This document shows, one piece after another, positions 6,843 through 14,700 of a stretch of DNA of 14,709 nucleotides. The stretch covers positions 1 to 14,709 of the forward strand of contig JAWLBW010000098.1 in the NCBI GenBank assembly GCA_041687475.1. Direction: 5' to 3'. The stretch comes from JAWLBW01 sp041687475. Lineage in GTDB: Bacteria > J088 > JAWLBW01. Each line of letters begins with the position of its first letter. The first letter of the stretch is position 1. The notes under the pieces are model-generated. The model ran no database searches. It saw nothing but the letters and a program-made list of their open reading frames with translations, and was not told where the DNA came from. The translations under genes and the position numbers were made by a program.

Positions 6843-7529
6843 TTATCGGGGCACGCTGCGCTGCGAGCGAATGTGGCGTACGTCCTGGCCCTCGATTTCA
6901 TAGGTCACCATTTCGGCGATGTTGGTCGCGTGATCGGCGATGCGTTCGAGGTACTTGGCGATGAATGTCAGACGGATGGCGCGACCGATGGCTTGCGGGT
7001 CGGCAAGCATGTGCGTCAGCAGCTCGCGAAAGATCTGCTGGTACAACGCATCGACCGTGTCATCGCCTTCCATGACGTGGCGGGCCTTCTCGACATTGCC
7101 TTCGACCACCGAGTCAAGCGCGTCCTTGACCATGGCCTGCGCAAGCGATGCCATGCGCGGGAGATCGACATACGGCTTCAGCGGCGGTTCTTCGAGCAGC
7201 TCAAGCGTGCGCTCGGAAATGTTTACCGCGATGTCGCCGATGCGTTCCAGGTCGGTGTTGATCTTGAGCGCCGTCGTAATGAAGCGAAGGTCGCGCGCCA
7301 CCGGCTGGCGCATGGCAAGAATGTCGACCGCTTTCGCGTCGATGCTGAGTTCCTTGCGGTTGACCTCGTGGTCGTATTCGATGACGGTCTTCGCCAGCGC
7401 GGCGTCGCCCTCGATGAGCGACTTCATCGCGTCGGCGATCATTTTCTCGACCATGCCGCCCATGACGAGAACCTCGCGTTTCAGCTCGGCGAGCTCTTCG
7501 TCATACCTCTTGTAGATATGCTCTGCCAT
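6843..7529 (-). CDS. phoU: phosphate signalling protein PhoU
   Basis: PhoU is a cytoplasmic, metal-binding helical protein that links Pst transport status to the PhoR sensor and dampens the Pho response when phosphate is plentiful. From the ATG at 7529 it has 228 residues, a normal size. The duplicated three-helix bundle is visible: first metal-site helix DLRFITTALKINTDLERIGDIAVNI (within 80-104) and its second copy AIRLTFIAKYLERIADHATNIAE (184-206). Both carry the E/DxxxD pattern. The frame is open to 7613, but the extra residues are not PhoU-like, and AGGA (7537-7534) lies four bases before the ATG at 7529. It sits between the porin and pstS on the same strand, upstream of the transporter rather than at its end as in E. 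coli. Confidence 0.95.
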   Translation of the reverse strand: MAEHIYKRYDEELAELKREVLVMGGMVEKMIADAMKSLIEGDAALAKTVIEYDHEVNRKELSIDAKAVDILAMRQPVARDLRFITTALKINTDLERIGDIAVNISERTLELLEEPPLKPYVDLPRMASLAQAMVKDALDSVVEGNVEKARHVMEGDDTVDALYQQIFRELLTHMLADPQAIGRAIRLTFIAKYLERIADHATNIAEMVTYEIEGQDVRHIRSQRSVPR

Positions 7530-7563
7530 GTATTCCTGCGGAAAAAAACCAGTAAGCTGCTGC

Positions 7564-7589
7564 CCCCGCGCGCCTTCCCTCGCGCCGGG
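7564..7589 (-). other. GC-rich hairpin in the phoU leader
   Basis: On the minus strand, 7589-7581 and 7572-7564 form a nine-position stem with one mismatch and an eight-base loop. A T7 run (7548-7542) follows 15 bases later, directly before the phoU Shine-Dalgarno. The run is too far from the stem for a standard terminator. The rest of the 7530-7772 gap holds a 15-bp interrupted palindrome at 7652-7666, but I see no clear promoter. Confidence 0.25.
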
Positions 7590-7759
7590 ATCTCGGCGGA
7601 AGCCTGCCTGCATGTTGCCATGCCGGCGCTCTCCGTCGTTTTCACATTCCTACCATGATACATGGTTCAGGTGCGAAAAGCAGAGGAAAGCCCCGTTTAC
7701 AACGCCCACCCCGAGCCGTTTTCCCACCTTCCGGCACGGGGCGGCCGGGGGAAAGATAC

Positions 7760-7774
7760 GACCCAACGCGGGTC
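7760..7774 (-). terminator. weak hairpin at the porin stop codon
   Basis: On the minus strand GACCC (7774-7770) pairs with GGGTC (7764-7760) around a five-base loop, overlapping the TGA stop of the porin gene. It is followed by GTATCTTTCCC, a poor U-tract. It is at best a partial terminator, so read-through into phoU is plausible. Confidence 0.25.
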
Positions 7775-8987
7775 AGAAAGAATACTGCCCCCATATACCG
7801 GCTTCCTGGTAACGCCCCACGCCGCCCGGCTCATCCGAGCCGAATTTGCCGTTGGAAGTCGACAGTGACTTGCCGGCGGTACCGGTTTCGACCTGCTCCC
7901 ACTTGTACACAAGCGCCAGCTTCAGGGCGTCGTTGACCTCATACTCGACGCCCGCGTTCCAGTAGGTGTCGCGCGAACCCGGATTCAGGAGCTGACTCAC
8001 GGCCGCCCGGTCGAATCGGCCGAAAAGGGTGACCGGCTCGCTCAGGTATACCGAGCCCCAGACCGAGTAGCCTTCGGCCCTGTCGGGGTCGGGCACGCCG
8101 TCTTCGTTTGCCTTACCGACGCTCCAGTTTTCGGCCATGAAGTATTCGCCGGCGACACGAAAGTAGTCGTTTTCATAGGCCACGAGCCCGTTCAGCCGTT
8201 GGGCCAGATGGGGCACCGGCACTTCGGCGCCCAGGCGACCGAGATAACCGCCGACCATGATTGTCAGACCGTCGCTCGGTGTGAGCGACAGACGCGCTTC
8301 GCCGTCGGGGGCGATGTTCGGACGCGAAGGATCGCCGTAACCATTGCCGTTCACGCCCGAAACGGCGTAGCTTAGCATGCCGACCTTGCCCATGAGGTGC
8401 AGCCCCCAGTCGGTCGAGGTGCCGTATTTCAGGCGATCGATAATCACGTTTTCGATGTAGCGGTATCCATACACGTCCTCGACGGTCGAAACCCAGGGCA
8501 GGCTCGCCGCGCCCAGCCGCACCTTCAGCGGCTTGGCGAAGTTGCCTTCTACGTAGGCCTTCTTGACGAACACCCCGTACCGGCTGCCGAGGTTCACGCC
8601 GATGTCGGACACGAATTCGGCGGCCCAGGTCTTGTCGAGCTGGTGGTGAATGCCCACGTAAAAACGCTTGAGGTCGACACCGATGCCGTAGTCTTCGTCC
8701 TGGCCGGCCTGTTCGGGCTTCCAGCGCTTCGAGATGTCGGCGAAGACCTTGCCGTTGAGCTCGGTTCTGGCCATGATCTTGTCGAGCACATCGGCCCTTC
8801 CGGCCTGTGCCGATGCTTCGCCGTTGCTTTCCGACGATGCGGCGTCTCGGTCACTGCTTTCCATTCGAATATCTTCGGCCCCGTTCGACCGTGCTTCTTC
8901 CGCGGAAACGCCTGCGGCGTCCTGCGCCCATGCGGGCGTGGAAAGGCACAGCGACACAAGGCAAGCGAGCATGATCTGGCGACTCAC
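7773..8987 (-). CDS. outer-membrane porin, phosphate-selective (OprO/OprP-like)
   Basis: This 404-residue protein has a signal peptide (1-21, ending STPAWA before QDAAG). An acidic Ala/Ser/Glu-rich segment (22-66) follows, then a beta-barrel from about 68 to the C-terminus. The barrel shows alternating polar/hydrophobic strands with Gly/Tyr/Trp (AAEFVSDIGVNLG, KVGMLSYAVSGVNG, DYFRVAGEYFMAEN, YWNAGVEYEVND) and ends in GIWGQYSF; the terminal Phe is the outer-membrane assembly signal. This architecture fits phosphate-selective or related carbohydrate/anion porins; selectivity cannot be read from the sequence. The start is a GTG at 8987, five bases after GGAG (8996-8993); the ATG at 8972 has no ribosome site and would shorten the signal peptide. 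The PhoB box upstream and phoU-pstSCAB downstream support a role in phosphate uptake. Confidence 0.85.
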   Translation of the reverse strand: MSRQIMLACLVSLCLSTPAWAQDAAGVSAEEARSNGAEDIRMESSDRDAASSESNGEASAQAGRADVLDKIMARTELNGKVFADISKRWKPEQAGQDEDYGIGVDLKRFYVGIHHQLDKTWAAEFVSDIGVNLGSRYGVFVKKAYVEGNFAKPLKVRLGAASLPWVSTVEDVYGYRYIENVIIDRLKYGTSTDWGLHLMGKVGMLSYAVSGVNGNGYGDPSRPNIAPDGEARLSLTPSDGLTIMVGGYLGRLGAEVPVPHLAQRLNGLVAYENDYFRVAGEYFMAENWSVGKANEDGVPDPDRAEGYSVWGSVYLSEPVTLFGRFDRAAVSQLLNPGSRDTYWNAGVEYEVNDALKLALVYKWEQVETGTAGKSLSTSNGKFGSDEPGGVGRYQEAGIWGQYSF

Positions 8988-8992
8988 GATAA

Positions 8993-8996
8993 CTCC
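8993..8996 (-). promoter_or_regulatory. Shine-Dalgarno supporting the GTG start of the porin
   Basis: GGAG followed by TTATC and GTG fixes the start at 8987 rather than the downstream ATG at 8972. Confidence 0.6.
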
Positions 8997-9029
8997 ACTT
9001 GCAAAGTTGCTTGTCTATATGAAGTTAGA

Positions 9030-9063
9030 ATTCTTCCCCGCTTTTGTTACAGCCTGATTACCG
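9030..9063 (-). promoter_or_regulatory. PhoB box and -10 of the porin gene
   Basis: The minus strand reads CGGTAAT-CAGG-CTGTAAC (9063-9046): two 7-base half-sites at the correct 11-base repeat, matching 12 of 18 positions of the Pho box consensus. The halves resemble the variant sites known from E. coli phoE. Exactly 10 bases after the box is AAGAAT (9035-9030), four of six matches to the -10 consensus, the spacing expected when PhoB replaces a -35. Transcription would start near 9023, leaving a leader of about 36 bases containing the Shine-Dalgarno. Sequence, spacing and the gene served agree. Confidence 0.6.
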
Positions 9064-9185
9064 GGACGATTTATTTTCTCGGCCTTTTGCACGAATGGTG
9101 TGCCCCGCGCCTGCTTTGCAAGGGGGAAAACGGAGCCCGCGAAGCTGCTTTCCCCGTCCTTCGCCCCCCGGGTCGAAGAAAGAAT

Positions 9186-9217
9186 AAAAAAGCGGGAACA
9201 GGCGCCCCCGTTCCCGC
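9186..9217 (-). terminator. intrinsic terminator of the Ig-repeat / beta-barrel operon
   Basis: On the minus strand GCGGGAAC (9217-9210) pairs perfectly with GTTCCCGC (9199-9192) around a ten-base loop, followed immediately by TTTTTT (9191-9186) and ATTCT. It begins 26 bases after the stop of the 9244 gene, the canonical form and place. It also insulates the porin promoter just downstream from read-through. Confidence 0.93.
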
Positions 9218-9243
9218 AGAGTGAAGTCACCCCTTGTCGTGCT

Positions 9244-10278
9244 TCAAAGCATGAATTCGTAACCCACCAGCAGGCTGATTCCGCCCATGTCGCCGGTAAA
9301 CTCCGAGAAGTCGTTCCGAATGTTCGAGCTGCTCCAGTTGACGACGCCGGTCAGGTGTCCGGGGCCCAGGGGCCAACGCAGCCCCCCGTACAAGCGGGTT
9401 CCGATGGCCGCCCCCGTGGTCACGTCTTCGGGATCGATGGTGCCCAGCTCGCTGCGCGATTCAAAGGTGAAGCGGGCAACGACATACTCAAGCCCCGCAC
9501 CGCCGACGAGAAACATGGGCTCGAGCGGCAGCCAGTACTCGACATTGAGGTTCAGGGGAATGGCCATCAGGTGCCACTCGTTCTCGAAGTTTCCGATGAG
9601 CGGGTCGGTTCTTCGTTCGAGTTCACTGCCGCTGTACCACCCGGCGCCGAAGGTCACGGCCAGCGCGTCGTCAAGCACGGGCAGGAGATAGCCGAGCCGA
9701 AGGGTGGCCTGGGGGCTGCGTACGTCGCCGATGCCGTACAGGTAACCGGCGTTCAGCCCGACCGCAAACCGCTCGGGCTCGCCCACGGCCGGTCCGGCCA
9801 GGGCTGCCCCGGCGTCGATTTCGACCGGGCGGGGAGTCACGGTAACGCGAAAGGCAATGGGCGTGGCGCCCGCAGCCAGATTCCACGAGGCGGCGCCGTC
9901 GGACGATTCACGAAGAGACACGGGCTCGCCGACCCGCCACTTCGATTTGTACACCTGCGAGGTGCTGAGAACGGTTGAAAGGGCACTTTCACCGGGTGAA
10001 GCGGCAAGACCGAAGCGAACCTTCGGCGCGGCCTTGCTCAGGTAATCCTGACTGGCCGCAAATGCCCGCACCTCGACGGCTACGTCGCTGGGGCCGGTAA
10101 CGGCAATGCTGACGGACTCGCCGGCCTTGACGAAGTGCCATTTCGTCCACGAGCGGCCTTCGGAAATGGCCGCGGCCGAAGGAGTGGGCGTGACCGTGTA
10201 GAGCTCATCGGCCCGGGCTTCCCCCATTCCCCCCACCGCAAGCAGCAGTAGCAGGAGGGCTGAACGTGAAACAGACAT
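9244..10278 (-). CDS. secreted outer-membrane beta-barrel protein, uncharacterised
   Basis: From the ATG at 10278 this is a 344-residue protein with a signal peptide (1-23: SVSRS, Leu-rich core, cleavage after EARA before DELYT). Residues 24-150 look like a beta-rich periplasmic domain (GRSWTKWHFVKAGESVSIAVTG, then VEVRAF). About 168-344 looks like a small, roughly eight-stranded outer-membrane barrel: FAVGLNAGYLYG, ATLRLGYLLP, LAVTFGAGWYSG, HLMAIPLNLNVEYWL, MFLVGGAGLEYVVARFTF, TRLYGGLRW, LTGVVNWSSSNI, ending GGISLLVGYEFML. The frame is open to 10374, but the extra residues overlap the previous gene and are not signal-like. GAGG (10288-10285) lies six bases before 10278; the adjacent ATG at 10281 is equally possible in principle. 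The previous gene's TGA overlaps this GAGG, so the two are translationally coupled. I do not recognise a named family. Confidence 0.8.
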   Translation of the reverse strand: MSVSRSALLLLLLAVGGMGEARADELYTVTPTPSAAAISEGRSWTKWHFVKAGESVSIAVTGPSDVAVEVRAFAASQDYLSKAAPKVRFGLAASPGESALSTVLSTSQVYKSKWRVGEPVSLRESSDGAASWNLAAGATPIAFRVTVTPRPVEIDAGAALAGPAVGEPERFAVGLNAGYLYGIGDVRSPQATLRLGYLLPVLDDALAVTFGAGWYSGSELERRTDPLIGNFENEWHLMAIPLNLNVEYWLPLEPMFLVGGAGLEYVVARFTFESRSELGTIDPEDVTTGAAIGTRLYGGLRWPLGPGHLTGVVNWSSSNIRNDFSEFTGDMGGISLLVGYEFML

Positions 10279-10284
10279 CATAGG

Positions 10285-10289
10285 CCTCA
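10285..10289 (-). promoter_or_regulatory. stop codon overlapping the next gene's Shine-Dalgarno
   Basis: The minus strand reads TGAGGCCTATGATG. The TGA (10289-10287) ends the Ig-repeat gene and shares bases with GAGG, the ribosome site of the beta-barrel gene. Ribosomes finishing the first gene can restart on the second, tying the output of the two proteins together. Confidence 0.7.
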
Positions 10290-13200
10290 CGGTGCCGTCG
10301 TGAATGAGGTGGCCGTGCCGAGTCCGAGGGCCGTTCCCCCCAGGTCGGTAATGGTGTCGCCGACACCGAGCCAATACGTGGTCGACGGCATGAACAGGTT
10401 GAAAGTCTCAACCGTTACCGTATCGCCGTCGACCCAGGCACAGGCCCAGACCTCGTCGTCAGGCGCGTTGACGTTAGCCGTGTCGAGGGGGTCGCCGACC
10501 GTTACCAGCCGTACGCTACCCGGAAGCACGGTATGCGCCTGACCGTACAACGAGGTGAACACACTCGCCGGCGCCACGTCTTCGTCGAACGTCAGCGTGA
10601 CCAGTGCATCGGTCAACACGCCGCTCGCAGCGTCGGCCGGCGAAACGGTGAGCAGCACGGGCGCATCGGCCTCGACGGTGAAGGATGCCGACGAAGGCGT
10701 GAGCGCATTGCCGGCATGGTCGAGCACGCCGGCTTCGGCGTGAATCGAATACGTATTGCCGGCGCCGTAGGGCTGCGAGGGGCTGAAAGACGCCGTCAGG
10801 TCGTCGGCACTCAGCGACCAGGCGCCCGGTAATACATTGCCGAGCGAGTCACGTACGCTCAGGTTCGCCAGGCCGTTCACCACCGAGCTCCGACGAACAC
10901 CTTCACTGAAGGTAACGGTCACCGTCGCGCCGGGTTTCACGCCGGTCGCAGTATCGACAGGGCTGAAGGAAGCGACCGAGGGGGCATTGCTCTCGATGGA
11001 GAACTGCCATCCGGTACAGGTCGGACAGCCGTTACGCAGCGTCGACGAGATGTAACTGTTCGCCTTCACGTAGTAAATGGCACCGGCATCAAAGTAAACG
11101 CCGTCGTCGAGGAGGAAACGGGCCTCGCCGCTGTCGACGTCGAAGTATGCCCTGCCCTGCATCGGTAACGTGTAACCCGCATCGGAATACACCCAGAAGG
11201 ATGTCTCGCCGAGAGAGGTCGGCAATACGTCGCCCAGGTTGTTGCTCGTGGTAAGGGGCAGGCGAACGAGGGCGCGGCCCGACGCAGTGGTCGACCCGTT
11301 GGCCGGAATGCCGGCGCCGGGTACGACTTCGGTCGTGCCGTTGTCGTTGGCGGCACTCTGGAAGGTCTTCGTATACGAAGCTCCCAGACCGTCGGAACCC
11401 TCGAGCGGGTTACCGCGCGAATCGCGGGGACCGTCGGTTCCGCCGAGCAGCACCAACTCATGACAGACCGATGCCCCCATGATGGGCGCCGGAATCAAGG
11501 CCGCGCTGCGTCCGTCGTAACCGAAGTCGAGCAGCGAAGGCATCGGGGCCATGCCGCCGCAGGCCGCCGAACCTTCAAGGACATAGAAGTTTTCGTCGGT
11601 CAGCGACGAAGGCGCCATCGGCCTGGTAAACACGGCAGCCGAGGCATGCTTCTGATCCTTCGTGTTCGCATCGGCCGGCTCGGGCACCAGCGATGCAGTC
11701 GGCGCGTCACTCGTGCCGAAAGTCAGCGTGAAGTCGTCTTCAAGCGAATTGCCGAGCGCATCGTGAATATCTGCCCGCAGCGTGAGCACGTAGGTTGTGT
11801 CGAACTGCATGTCGTCGCCGACGAGGTCGTAGCCGGCATCGTCGACGTTGAACGTGATTCCGGTCGCCGAGACGCCGACGTTCGTCAGGGTTGCATACGT
11901 GCCGCCGGCCGTCTGCACGACCACCGTATCGTTTTCCGGATCGCCGGAATTGATCACGATCGTGCCGGTGTCCATGGCGCGGGAGAAGGCAATCGAAAAG
12001 GTAGCGGTAATGGGTACGTCATCGGCACCTTCGCCGCCCTGGGAATCGGTGTCGCTCAGCAGGTCTATCACAAGGTCCGAGGTTCCCGGTACCGGGTTCG
12101 AGGCCTCGATTGAGGCAACCTGGGGGAAACCGCCGGTTGTAAACGTACCCTTGTATCCGCCCACCAGACGCGCGCTGCCGTCGTCACGCCAGACCTTGTC
12201 CGAGACATTCACGTAGTAGACCGTGTTAAAGGTCAGCGGGTCATTACCCGGCGTACATTCGGGGTCGGGGCTGAAACGCCACGTGGTGCTGGTCGTGGTG
12301 ACGACCGAGACCGTTCCCCGCAGGGCCGCAATACCCCGTCCGGGTACCGCGTAGGTAATCGACATGGCCATTTCAGGCGCGACCCCCGTTTCCGTGGTGA
12401 CCGCGCCGTCGAAGGTAACCGAAACGGCGCCCGGCACATCACGCTGCGCCAGGTTGACTTCGATGCCGGCTTCGCCGTTGAAGGGATCGGAGCTGCGCAC
12501 CAGCGACGCCAGCATGGTGTGAAAACCGAGACGTACGTCACGGTCGAGGTAGCGCCCGTCTACACCGCGCAGCGACGACAGAAGAACGACATTGTACTCG
12601 GTGTCGTAGTCGAGGGCCGAGGCGATGACGATCTGCGCCGTTGCGTCGCCGGCGTAGTAGGCGTCATCGGGATGGTCGCCGAACCGGTGCACGAGCAGAT
12701 TGTTGGTTACGTCGGTCACGTAGAAGCTAGAGCCCGTAAGCGTGATCTCATCGACTTCGGTCGAGAAGCCGACCGTGATACGCGGGAGAATGTCGACGCC
12801 GTTCTCGCCCTCGACCGGGTCGACGGCAAAAACCTTGAGGGGCGGCTTCGAGCGCGTGGCGAACGTAATGGCGTAGTCGGCCGGCAGATAGCCGCTTTCG
12901 CAGGACGACGAACACACGGTTGCATTTTCCTGGCTGAGAACACCGGTGGGGCCCCCGGTTACCGTCACGCGGAACCAGGTGTCGAAGTCCATGTTGCCGA
13001 TGTCGACGATCGCCTTTTCGGCGCCCCCGGCATAAGAAACATAACTGAACGAAAGCGGCGTGACCGGTGTGCCCGAGCCGCATGCCGCCGACGTGGCGCC
13101 GCACTTCTCGATGGCGACGTTGGCCTCGAAGCTGGCCCGATCAATCGCCTGATCGAAAAGAATCTGCAGGTTCGAATCGACCGCGACATCGGACACGCTT

Positions 13201-14700
13201 ACGCCGAAGCTCGATTCGTTGTCGCTCGGGCTGGTGGCCCAGATGGAAAGCGTTTTCGGATCGACCGTTTTGAAGGTCCACACCGTGGTGGCGGCAGGCA
13301 TGAGCCAGCCTCGCGACGCGGTGGCACGCCAGCTGCGAATACCCGTGGCGCCTCCGTCGACGGCCAGCTGGTATTCGGTGCTGTAGTTCAACCGGGAGTC
13401 GGGCGTAATGGTAAGCACGGTATTCTCGGCATTCCACGTATAGGAGGCCGCAACCGTCGTCGCCCCTTCGGTAAGACGCACGTACGTGTCAATGGCCGCC
13501 GCGATGGCGGCTTCGACCGGCTCGCTGAAGCTTACCTTGAGACTCGCTTCACGCGTGACGTTGTCGGCATGGCCCAGCTCGTCGACCGTGGGCGAGAGCG
13601 CAGTGATGGCGAGCGCCGCCGGGTCGGGCGAGCGGAATCGGAAGCTCCGGTCGCCGTCGAGGTAACCGCCCGTATCGTCGTTCGTGTCGTACCAGGTCTG
13701 CACGGCGGCGCCGCGCACGCTCACGACGCCCGAGAACGGAGAAAGCAGGCTGCCGCCGGTCAGGCGTACTTCATAGTTGCTCGAAAGTTTCAGGGGCACC
13801 GGCGTGAACGTAACCGCCGTACCCGACATATCGTAGGCAAACGTGCCGCCCGCGGTAATGTCGACGCCTTCTTCGAGAAGGATGAACGAGCTTTCCAGCG
13901 AAACCTGATCGACCGGTTCGCTGAAGTACAGGTGAATGTCGGTAACCACCTGGTCGCCGTTGTCGACGCCCGAGGCGATATCGGTGATGTAGCTGTCGTC
14001 GAGCCGGGCGCCGCTTCCGGGAAAAGTTCCTTCGACCCAGAGGGGTAGCGGGTCGGCGGTATCCCAGCCGAAGGCGTATCCGGTTGCCCCGAGAGAACCC
14101 GCTTCAGCCGTCGCGCGGTAGCTGGTCACGTCGGCAGGCACGTCGACACGGTAGTTGGCGCCGAGGTCGCCGGTCAGGTTGAACACGAGCGTGTCGGCCA
14201 GATTCCACGCGTCGGCCCCGCTGCCGCTCAAGGTAAACGGAGTCGTCACGGCACCGTCGGCGAGATTGGTCAGCGTTACTTTTCCGAGGGTTGCCGCCGA
14301 AACGCTTTCGCTGAAGCGTACTTCGACCTGATGACTCACCGTACCGCCGAAGCCGCTGCCGGCAACGGTGCCCACGTCGGTGCCTTCGTTCGACGGTTTC
14401 ACCGATGCGATGCTGAGCGACGCCGGATGCACGGTTTCCCAGGCAATGACCAGGTCGCGGGTCAGGCGTCCCGTGGCGCCGGTGGCTCTGTACGATTCAA
14501 GCGCGGCCGGAACCACAACCGCATAGTTGCCCGAGAGGGCCCACGGGGTTGCGGGGGTGAACGTGTACTGGTCGCTTGCCACCCAGGGAGCGGTTCCGCC
14601 GGTCATTGAAGCCGCCGACCATTGTCCCGCGACCGCCGTGCTGGTGGGGGTACCGAATTCATCGGCCTCGACCACGGTGACCAGCGAGAGGAAGGAAGCC
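10287..14700 (-). repeat. array of about twelve Ig-like domain repeats
   Basis: Approximate unit borders in residues from the GTG at 14675: 1-82 (partial), 85-207, 210-350, 353-471, 473-608, 611-720, 722-848, 850-988, 990-1107, 1108-1228, 1230-1335 and 1337-1460. The units are diverged at both protein and DNA level; no near-identical copies were seen. This points to old duplications rather than recent expansion. Confidence 0.65.

Noticed and set aside
12519..14048. 509-codon open frame on the plus strand within the Ig-repeat gene
   Set aside because: It is antisense to a gene with clear domain repeats, is Arg/Gly/Val-rich without motifs, and has no ribosome site.
14673..14675. GTG as the start of the Ig-repeat protein
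   Set aside because: The frame continues without a stop to the window edge, no Shine-Dalgarno or signal peptide is present, and the GTG falls inside an Ig-like unit.
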